From Alphaproteobacteria bacterium 41-28 (GTDB lineage: Bacteria > Pseudomonadota > Alphaproteobacteria > UBA9655), in the NCBI GenBank assembly GCA_001897795.1, contig MKUL01000023.1, positions 51,337 through 115,336 of the forward strand: DNA of 64,000 nucleotides, read 5' to 3'. Positions 43,379 to 49,798 of the stretch are shown one piece after another. The notes beneath the pieces are model-generated. The model did no database searches. It worked only from the letters and a program-made list of their open reading frames with translations, and was not told the DNA's origin. Within the stretch, counting starts at the first letter, position 1. Each line of letters begins with the position of its first letter. The translations under genes and the position numbers were made by a program.

Positions 43379-44308
43379 TTAAAAGGGAAGCTGGAAATGA
43401 TTTTCATCTAAGGGATGGAGAACAAATTCCTCTGAAATTATACGCTGAGCATAGGTAATTTTTGGAGGAATGGAGTTTAAATCTTTGGCAGAAATCTGTC
43501 CAAATTTTCTCATAAGAGTACTCACTTTACGCGGAGGAGTAGGTAAAGTTCCACGGGAAGGTTGAGTTACAGACGTCTGTGGAGTGAAGGTCTTTGGACT
43601 AGCATTTCTTTTTACGCCAGGAAGAGTAGGTAAAGGTCCCCGAGAAGGTCGAGTTACAGACGTCAGCGGAGCAGTGGTCTTTGAATTAACACTTCTCTTT
43701 ATACCAGGAGGAATAGGTGAAGGCCCTCCAGAAGGCCGAGTTACAGATGGCTGTGGAGCGGAAGTTATTGGGTTAACACTTCTCTTTACGGTAGGAGGAA
43801 CGGGTAAAGGTCCTCGAGAAGGTCGGGATACAGGAGTCAGTGTAGCACAGGTCTTTGGACTAACATTTCTTTTTACGCTAGGAGGAGTAGGTAAAAGTCC
43901 CCGAGAAGGTTGAGTTATGGGCAGAACGGAAGTGGGAGTTATGGGATTTTGGTTAATGGCTCTTTTTACGACAGATGGGGTAGACGAGGATTTTGTGGAG
44001 AATTGAGGAAGAGGATAGGTGGGAGAAACTCCTAACTTTTTTAATCCTGTAACTGAGCTTGAAGTCGGTTTTGGGGTTCCTACACTCTTGGGAGCCCCCA
44101 CGGGCTTCTGAGCAATAGAAGCTGAGTTTTGAGTGGGAGCTTGTTCAAATTTCTTTCTAAGGCTACTGACGGAAGGTCCTCGTGTTGGAGCGTTGGCTTT
44201 TCCTCCAGAATGTTCGTTTTCTTCCATAGCTTGCACAGAAGTAAAATTTGAAAGGGTCCCCAAAAGAGCAAGCGTACTAATAGTGGATTTAAAGTAGTTC
44301 GTTAACAT
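43379..44308 (-). CDS. Exported proline-rich repeat protein with MEE signature
   Basis: A 309-residue frame. Signal peptide of 27 residues ending TSVQA, then MEENEHSGGKA. The middle (about residues 110-260) is a five-fold tandem repeat of 29 residues: SRGPLPxPPxVKRSVNPxT...SVTRP. It is flanked by two similar short motifs (SLRKKFEQ and LMRKFGQ). Proline-rich PxxP cores could bind SH3 or WW domains of a host. A good promoter (TTGACA 44405-44400, TAAATA 44382-44377, spacer 17, minus strand) lies upstream. It is probably the N-terminal half of a longer protein with the F-box-like frame downstream. Confidence 0.75.
   Translation of the reverse strand: MLTNYFKSTISTLALLGTLSNFTSVQAMEENEHSGGKANAPTRGPSVSSLRKKFEQAPTQNSASIAQKPVGAPKSVGTPKPTSSSVTGLKKLGVSPTYPLPQFSTKSSSTPSVVKRAINQNPITPTSVLPITQPSRGLLPTPPSVKRNVSPKTCATLTPVSRPSRGPLPVPPTVKRSVNPITSAPQPSVTRPSGGPSPIPPGIKRSVNSKTTAPLTSVTRPSRGPLPTLPGVKRNASPKTFTPQTSVTQPSRGTLPTPPRKVSTLMRKFGQISAKDLNSIPPKITYAQRIISEEFVLHPLDENHFQLPF
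43554..43988 (-). repeat. Tandem repeat, five units of exactly 87 bases
   Basis: The marker cgagaagg (with variants cgggaagg and ccagaagg on the plus strand) recurs at 43554, 43641, 43728, 43815 and 43902, an exact 87-base period. In-frame, encoding the 29-residue proline-rich units of the exported protein. Confidence 0.9.
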
Positions 44309-44376
44309 AATAACACCTCAAAATTTAAGTTAATATTAAAGTTTAATTTTTATAATTTTTTTCTAATCAAAAAACG

Positions 44377-44405
44377 TATTTATATATCAAAAATTTGAAT
44401 GTCAA
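44377..44405 (-). promoter_or_regulatory. Sigma-70-type promoter of the proline-rich exported gene
   Basis: Minus-strand TTGACA (44405-44400), 17-base spacer, TAAATA (44382-44377), in a very A/T-rich stretch about 70 bases before the start codon. Confidence 0.5.
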
Positions 44406-44603
44406 GTTTTATTTTCAAAAAATCTGAATTTTTATTTAAAATTAATTTTATAATTATTTTAATTAAATTTTATTATTATGTTTTCATAGGTCTAGCACAT
44501 ACTTCTGCTATAGGAAAAAACGAGAACATCAAAATGGCCAATTCGAAATTTTGGAATGGATCCCTCCTATGAGATAATGAGACATCAGCCAGGGAGGAGC
44601 AGA

Positions 44604-45194
44604 ATGAGAGGAAGACCACGTCAGAATCGCGTAAAGAAAGATAGGGGCACGGACGAACTTCAACAAAAACGAAGAAGTCTTTTAGAAAGGGGGCGGATCG
44701 AAGAGTCTTCTTTTGCAGAATCTCTGCTCGGGATTCTTTATGCCCATGAGGTTATCTCAAAACCACTTTATGAAGTCGGGCGTTTTTTGGGAGAACTTGG
44801 GTATCGGTATGAACCATGCCTTGGGCATACTTTTCGGGCGCGGGCCAGTGTTTTTGTTCCCAGACAAGGAGCTTCTCTTACGGATAGGGAACATGAAAAA
44901 CGAACCAAGGCTTGGCGTCGAGCCTTAAAAGCATTAAAACATGCGGGTCCCCGCCCTTACGATATGGTCCTAAAAGTTGTGTTTTATGATCAGGATCTGT
45001 ATACGAGCATCTTTCCCTATTCGCTTTTAAAAGACGCGAGATCCTTGAGGCAAGGACTTGAATGTTTGGAGTCCTATTTCAAAGGAGAGTTGAAAGGTAA
45101 GCCAAGCACGCTTCGCGATCCGGCTCTAGGTCTTGTGAGGTCCACCACGCCTCAACGGCTTTTAAAAGAATCCCGATATCTTGCCCCTCTTTAA
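44604..45194 (+). CDS. Basic hypothetical protein with AT-hook-like start
   Basis: A 196-residue protein from the ATG at 44604, chosen because GGGAGGAG stands just upstream; an earlier ATG (44556) lacks such a site. It begins MRGRPRQNRVKKDRG, where RGRPR resembles an AT-hook, then a helical, conserved-looking body (FAESLLGILYAHEVISKPLYEVGRFLGEL, PYDMVLKVVFYDQDLYTSIF). No family is recognised. The C-terminal 38 residues overlap cca antisense by 116 bases, an unusually long overlap. Confidence 0.6.
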   Translation: MRGRPRQNRVKKDRGTDELQQKRRSLLERGRIEESSFAESLLGILYAHEVISKPLYEVGRFLGELGYRYEPCLGHTFRARASVFVPRQGASLTDREHEKRTKAWRRALKALKHAGPRPYDMVLKVVFYDQDLYTSIFPYSLLKDARSLRQGLECLESYFKGELKGKPSTLRDPALGLVRSTTPQRLLKESRYLAPL

Positions 45195-46293
45195 CGCCGT
45201 GGGAGAGCAAATCTTTTCCCGTAAGAGGGAAGGGGGGGACAGTCCATGGATCAAAAAGACGATGCATCTCTTTAAGGGTGTGAATGCCTTCTTCCAAGGA
45301 TATTTCAGAGTTGGCAAACTGATGTGCCGTTTGTAAAAGGATAAGGTCAAAGGTCCTGTCTTTTCCCCAAAGGTAGGCTTGATGTTTGAAGGACGTCACT
45401 GTAACAGAGGTATGTTTTCTCATGAAAAAAGAAAGGGCCGATTCTTGTTTTTTAGAAAGCCTAAGGTTAACTTTAATTTCAGCTAAGGCCGGGTGAAAGG
45501 TTGCGAGTCTTAAAAGTGGGGCGGGATCGATGTGGGCTGCTTTTTCAATAGCCACCAGAGCCTTTAAATTTTCCCATGTCCCAGGGTGAGTAATATAGGC
45601 TAAAACACCTGATTCTTTCATCGCATCAAGGGCATAAAGAGGAGAGGGGAGCTCTAAAAGCTTTAGGAATTCTTCTGTAACTCTTTCCCGCGCTAGGTGA
45701 GGTAGGTGGGAGGCATAAAGCCCACAGGCTTCAAGCCCTTCAGCATCATAAGGTTCATGACCAAAACGGGCAGAAAAACGGAAGAAACGTAAAATACGTA
45801 AATAATCTTCTTTGATACGTAAAGAGGCTTTGCCGATAAAGCGCACGCGATGGGCTTGCAAGTCTTTAAGACCCCCAACGGGATCAAAGAGATGCCCATT
45901 TTTATCCGCATAAATGGCATTCATGGTAAAATCTCGCCGGAGGGCATCCTGAACCCAGTTTTCCGTAAAGGCCACATGAGCTTTTCGCCCGAAGGTTTTG
46001 ACATCAACTCTTAAGGTTGTGATTTGGTAAGGTCTTTTATCAAGAACAGCTGTGACTGTTCCGTGATCAATGCCTGTTGGGATGGCTTTAATATGATTCT
46101 TCTTCAAAAGAGTCATTACCCAATGGGGATCACGGTCAACAGCCAAATCAATATCGCTGACGGGAAGGCCAAGCAATCCATCACGCACAGAGCCTCCGAC
46201 AAGGCGAAGAATCGCTCCTTCTTTTTCGAAAAGGTTAAAAAGATTCTGAAGAGCTGGGATTGATAACCATGGGCTAAAGAGATGAGTCGTCAT
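45079..46293 (-). CDS. cca: CCA-adding tRNA nucleotidyltransferase / poly(A) polymerase family
   Basis: A class II nucleotidyltransferase: LVGGSVRDGLLGLPVSDIDLAVD carries GGSVRD and the DxD metal motif; RRDFTMNAIYAD and EDYLRILRFFRFSARFG follow. It adds or repairs the CCA end of tRNAs. The short C-terminal domain (TGKDLLSHGVKEGQDIGILLK) fits the alphaproteobacterial type. I chose the ATG at 46293 because it overlaps the cdsA stop (TGATG); an in-frame ATG at 46311 is the alternative. Neither has a strong ribosome binding site. Confidence 0.92.
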   Translation of the reverse strand: MTTHLFSPWLSIPALQNLFNLFEKEGAILRLVGGSVRDGLLGLPVSDIDLAVDRDPHWVMTLLKKNHIKAIPTGIDHGTVTAVLDKRPYQITTLRVDVKTFGRKAHVAFTENWVQDALRRDFTMNAIYADKNGHLFDPVGGLKDLQAHRVRFIGKASLRIKEDYLRILRFFRFSARFGHEPYDAEGLEACGLYASHLPHLARERVTEEFLKLLELPSPLYALDAMKESGVLAYITHPGTWENLKALVAIEKAAHIDPAPLLRLATFHPALAEIKVNLRLSKKQESALSFFMRKHTSVTVTSFKHQAYLWGKDRTFDLILLQTAHQFANSEISLEEGIHTLKEMHRLFDPWTVPPFPLTGKDLLSHGVKEGQDIGILLKAVEAWWTSQDLEPDREACLAYLSTLL

Positions 46294-46961
46294 CAATGAA
46301 AAACTTGCCATAAAGCGAGGGCGAACGAGACCGCAAGAAAGCTATCAAGACGATCCAAGAAACCGCCGTGACCCGGAATTAACACACCTGAATCTTTCAC
46401 CTGACTCCAACGTTTTGCTATAGATTCTAAGAGATCACCCCCTTGAGCGATCAACACCAAAAGTACGACCCCAGGGAGACTGAAAACAAAAGGGACGAGC
46501 CAGAAGGATGCTCCATACCCAACGGCCGTTCCTCCAATCATCCCCGCAATAAACCCCGACCAGGTTTTTTGAGGACTGATGGAAGGTGCTAGTTTTGGGC
46601 CTTGTAAAAGCCTTCCTCCCGCATAAGCAGCGCTATCTGTGCTCCATACAAGGAATAAGAGCCAATACATAAGCTTCCATCCATCGGGTGAGGACAGATA
46701 TTGGAAAACCCAAAGGGTTGCGACAATAAGATAGACCGTTCCAAGAAACATACAGCTGAGTTTTTGCCAAAGGATCAACCGATTTTTTAAACACAAAAAT
46801 GCCCATTCAACAAAAAGGCATATGACAATGCCACCAGCGACAATAAGACTATAGGGAGGGCCTAAGTAAATGATGTAAAGTGAAAGGGGGATAAGAATGA
46901 TAGCCGAGAGAAGTCGGTATATAAGGTTTGTCTTCTGACGAAACTTAGGCCGCCGTGCCAA
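46293..46961 (-). CDS. cdsA: Phosphatidate cytidylyltransferase
   Basis: A 222-residue membrane enzyme making CDP-diacylglycerol from phosphatidate and CTP. The C-terminal signature KRWSQVKDSGVLIPGHGGFLDRLDSF is present; SPQKTWSGFIAGMIGG precedes it. Shorter than the E. coli enzyme but normal for alphaproteobacteria. It overlaps uppS upstream by 17 bases and cca downstream, so the four genes frr-uppS-cdsA-cca read as one transcript. Confidence 0.93.
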   Translation of the reverse strand: MARRPKFRQKTNLIYRLLSAIILIPLSLYIIYLGPPYSLIVAGGIVICLFVEWAFLCLKNRLILWQKLSCMFLGTVYLIVATLWVFQYLSSPDGWKLMYWLLFLVWSTDSAAYAGGRLLQGPKLAPSISPQKTWSGFIAGMIGGTAVGYGASFWLVPFVFSLPGVVLLVLIAQGGDLLESIAKRWSQVKDSGVLIPGHGGFLDRLDSFLAVSFALALWQVFH

Positions 46962-47664
46962 AGCGTCTCTCTCGATTTTGATAGGTTAAAAGAGCTTCCA
47001 TAAAATCTTCGGGTGTAAAATCGGGCCAATATTTATCAACAAACACAAGTTCTGTATAAGCAACTTGCCATAATAAATAATTGCTGATGCGCTGCTCTCC
47101 ACTCGTTCGAATGAGAAGGTCAGGATCAGGTATTCCAGCCGTATAAAGATGTTGTTCAAAGACTTGTTCCGTAATCTTTTCAGGGTCAAGCCGTCTGTCT
47201 CGCGACTTTTGTGCGATTTCGCGCACAGCATTTATGATTTCTGCGCGACTTCCGTAGCTAATCGCCATCTGAATGGTAAGTTTCTTGTTTACCTTTGTCA
47301 GTTCTTCAACTTGCTCGACAAGGTTTAAGATTGTATTGGGCAAAAGTCCTCTTTCGCCAATAACTTTAAGGCGGGCTCCTTCTTTATGGAGTTCTTCGGC
47401 TTCTGCTTCAAGATAATGTTTTAAAAGGGCCATAAGGCCGGAAACTTCATGAGGATCTCGCCTCCAGTTTTCCGAGGAAAAGGCATAAAGGGTAAGGTAG
47501 GAAATACCGATGCGAGATGCAGCCGTTACAATCTCCCGCGCAACTTCGCTCCCCCGTTTGTGTCCTTCGAGTCGAGAGAGAGATTGTTGGCGAGCCCACC
47601 GTCCATTGCCATCCATAATGATGGCGACGTGTTGAGGAACTTTAACGAGAAGCGAATCAGTCAT
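46945..47664 (-). CDS. uppS: Isoprenyl transferase (undecaprenyl diphosphate synthase)
   Basis: A 239-residue cis-prenyltransferase. HVAIIMDGNGRWARQQ at the start has the catalytic Asp; LTLYAFSSENWRR and DLLIRTSGEQRISNYLLWQVAYTELVF are the remaining family motifs. It makes the C55 carrier lipid for peptidoglycan and surface glycans, connecting it to the O-antigen ligase and glycosyltransferases in this window. It starts 12 bases after frr. Confidence 0.95.
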   Translation of the reverse strand: MTDSLLVKVPQHVAIIMDGNGRWARQQSLSRLEGHKRGSEVAREIVTAASRIGISYLTLYAFSSENWRRDPHEVSGLMALLKHYLEAEAEELHKEGARLKVIGERGLLPNTILNLVEQVEELTKVNKKLTIQMAISYGSRAEIINAVREIAQKSRDRRLDPEKITEQVFEQHLYTAGIPDPDLLIRTSGEQRISNYLLWQVAYTELVFVDKYWPDFTPEDFMEALLTYQNRERRFGTAA

Positions 47665-47676
47665 GCATTTTGACCC

Positions 47677-48234
47677 TTATACTTGTAGGATTTCTTTTTC
47701 TTTATGTGATAAAGCTTCATCCACTTTTTTAATAAATTCATCGGTCACTTTTTGGACTTCATCGGAGAGACGATGAGAGTCATCTTCAGAAATATGGCTT
47801 TTCTTTTCCAAAGATTTAATTTGATCCATTCCATCTCGCCTTATATTGCGAACGGCAATTCGTCCCTGTTCAGCGTATTTACTTGCAACTTTAACAAGCT
47901 CTTTGCGCCGTTCTTCACTCAGTTCAGGAAGGGGAACACGGATTACATTCCCTGCAAGAGAGGGATTGAGGCCAAGTCCAGCGTCTCTGATGGCTTTTTC
48001 AACAGCTGGAGCTAATTCAGCATCCCATACCTGAACCGTTAAAAGCCGGGGCTCGGGCACGTTAATATTGCCAACTTGGTTGATATGCATACGATTTCCG
48101 TAAGCATCCACCGTAATCGATTCTAAAAGTGTGGGAGAAGCACGTCCTGTCCTCAAGCCTGAGAAATCTTTGTGCACAACATCAAATGCTGCATCCATAC
48201 GTTTTTTTAATTCTGAGACGATTTCTTGGGTCAC
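47677..48234 (-). CDS. frr: Ribosome recycling factor
   Basis: A 185-residue protein that, with EF-G, splits post-termination ribosomes. Clear family pattern: FSGLRTGRASPTLLESITVDAYG, then INQVGNINVPEPRLLTVQVWD, and NVIRVPLPELSEERRKELVKVASKYAEQGR. In most relatives pyrH lies directly upstream; here about 3.5 kb of glycosyltransferase genes separates them. Confidence 0.97.
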   Translation of the reverse strand: MTQEIVSELKKRMDAAFDVVHKDFSGLRTGRASPTLLESITVDAYGNRMHINQVGNINVPEPRLLTVQVWDAELAPAVEKAIRDAGLGLNPSLAGNVIRVPLPELSEERRKELVKVASKYAEQGRIAVRNIRRDGMDQIKSLEKKSHISEDDSHRLSDEVQKVTDEFIKKVDEALSHKEKEILQV

Positions 48235-48523
48235 GGTACCTCTTATATGTTAGACTTTTGAGTATACTCATTTCTGGCGAATGAGGGGAAAAAATAATGC
48301 CCCTTTTTATAATGAAAGAAAGACTACCTTTATTTTTTAAAAATCTCAAGATGGGGTTTCCATCATCAATAAACTTCGTTTCATCCAAGACTGAAGTAAA
48401 GCTTCAAAAACTATTTTCTAATTATTTTATTCTCTCTCCTTATTAAAACAAATAACAAGAGAATATTTTAAATGCCCCAAGGCTAATAAATTGTATAGAA
48501 AGCATAAAGGGAGGGCGAGAATT
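48235..48523. other. Non-coding stretch upstream of frr
   Basis: About 290 bases between frr and the methyltransferase remnant, A/T-rich with no open frame of interest. It must hold the promoter of frr-uppS-cdsA-cca, since the pyrH operon no longer reaches it without crossing the island. I see no clear -35/-10 pair. Confidence 0.35.
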
Positions 48524-48754
48524 TCAATCATAGGGGGGTAGGCCCCAAAGTCTTTCATATAGCCCTTTGAACGGTACCTCACTCATATAAAAATGTTTAA
48601 GATACTTAAACCCAGCATTTTCACATACTTTTCTTCAGGACTTTTCATTATAGTAAAAAAAATGCTGTGGAGGAAAATCAATCTGGTATAATCGACCAAG
48701 AAAAGTTGTATTAAAAAAAGCTAGCATTTTTGAAATCTTATAAAACAAAGAATC
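48524..48754 (-). pseudogene. Remnant of a SAM-dependent methyltransferase, C-terminal part
   Basis: In the same frame as, and directly after, the glycosyltransferase stop, the minus strand reads LAFFNTTFLGRLYQIDFPPQ, HFFYYNEKS, a TGA (48637-48635), then RKVCENAGFKYLKHFYMSEV and PFKGLYERLWGLPPYD. The I-D-x-P-x-H-x-x-x-(F/Y)...S-L-x-x-x-x-x-x-A-G-F pattern is the end of class I (Methyltransf_23-like) sugar or lipid methylases, with Leu changed to stop. No start codon or SAM motif is left. It belongs to the decayed edge of the glycan island. Confidence 0.6.
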
Positions 48755-49798
48755 TTATTCATATGCATCCATTGTTTTCTTAAACACCCATTCTTTCTGA
48801 AGGAAAAAATTAAAGAAAAACAAGACGAATTCTGCCATAATTTTTGCATAAAAAACATTGTAGCCATAGAATTCAATGTTATTTATAAAAACAAATCCAA
48901 GGTATAAATTAACAAGTAAAATAAAAATATACTTTAAAATTATTGGTTTTTTGTTATTTTTAATATTAAATACTAAGTTTTTATTTATATTATAATTAAA
49001 AAAACCTGATATAATACGAGCAAGGATAAATGAAGAACTTGCAGAAATTGAAAACATAATAATAAAAATAGAAAATAATAAACAGTCTAAAAAATATGAA
49101 AATAATGAAGAAAGACAAAATCTAAAAATTATAAAATAAATCTTTAGAGAATCAAATACAGGATTGAAATGACTCTCCTTGTTATCATCAATATAAATTG
49201 TACTTATAGGCATTTCAGAAATCTTCATGCCTATATTTTGTGCCTTTAACAGCATTTCCATTTCAAAATCATATCGATTCGCCGTGATATGGAGACATTC
49301 TCTCATTAGGCGAGCTGGAATTTTTCTGAGACCCGTTTGTGTATCTGTAATCATTTTAAACGTTATCAGACCCCAGATACATCGGGTAAGTAAATTTCCG
49401 ATGCGCGATTTCAGGGGAATATTCTTATTATTGAAACCAAAATCCCTTACACCAAGGACTAATTGATTGTTTCTTCCATTTAATACTGACAGCGCGATCA
49501 CATCATCAACAGAATGTTGCCCATCTGCATCCACAGTGATACATCCTGTCATGTAAGGATAATTTGCAAGAATATGATTGAAGGCCGTTTTAAGTGCTGC
49601 TCCTTTGCCAAGATTTTCAGCATGTTTAAGGAGTGTAATTTTTTTATTTGAAAAAATAGCATTCTTTAAAATAGATTTATCCGTACTGCCATCATCTATT
49701 ACAAATATAGGTTTATCTGATTTTTCTCTTAGCTCTTGTAATAAAACTATAAGATTATGGTTAGGCTTAAAAGCAGGAACAACAAAACAAGTCGTCAT
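48755..49798 (-). CDS. Glycosyltransferase family 2 fused to a GtrA-like membrane domain
   Basis: A 347-residue protein. The N-terminal GT2 domain has VVPAFKPNHNLIVLLQELRE, VIDDGSTDKSI, and VDADGQHSVDDVIAL, with the DxD metal site; it resembles polyprenyl-phosphate glycosyltransferases. The C-terminal 130 residues hold four hydrophobic helices of the GtrA type (last one QKEWVFKK). It likely loads a sugar on a polyprenyl carrier for flipping or transfer in the periplasm. It overlaps the upstream glycosyltransferase gene by four bases. The region is visibly more A/T-rich than its neighbours. Confidence 0.85.
   Translation of the reverse strand: MTTCFVVPAFKPNHNLIVLLQELREKSDKPIFVIDDGSTDKSILKNAIFSNKKITLLKHAENLGKGAALKTAFNHILANYPYMTGCITVDADGQHSVDDVIALSVLNGRNNQLVLGVRDFGFNNKNIPLKSRIGNLLTRCIWGLITFKMITDTQTGLRKIPARLMRECLHITANRYDFEMEMLLKAQNIGMKISEMPISTIYIDDNKESHFNPVFDSLKIYFIIFRFCLSSLFSYFLDCLLFSIFIIMFSISASSSFILARIISGFFNYNINKNLVFNIKNNKKPIILKYIFILLVNLYLGFVFINNIEFYGYNVFYAKIMAEFVLFFFNFFLQKEWVFKKTMDAYE

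Noticed and set aside
43584..43913. Plus-strand 109-codon frame antisense to the proline-rich repeat
   Set aside because: It is the shadow of an exact 87-base repeat, which keeps the opposite frame open automatically; no start signals.
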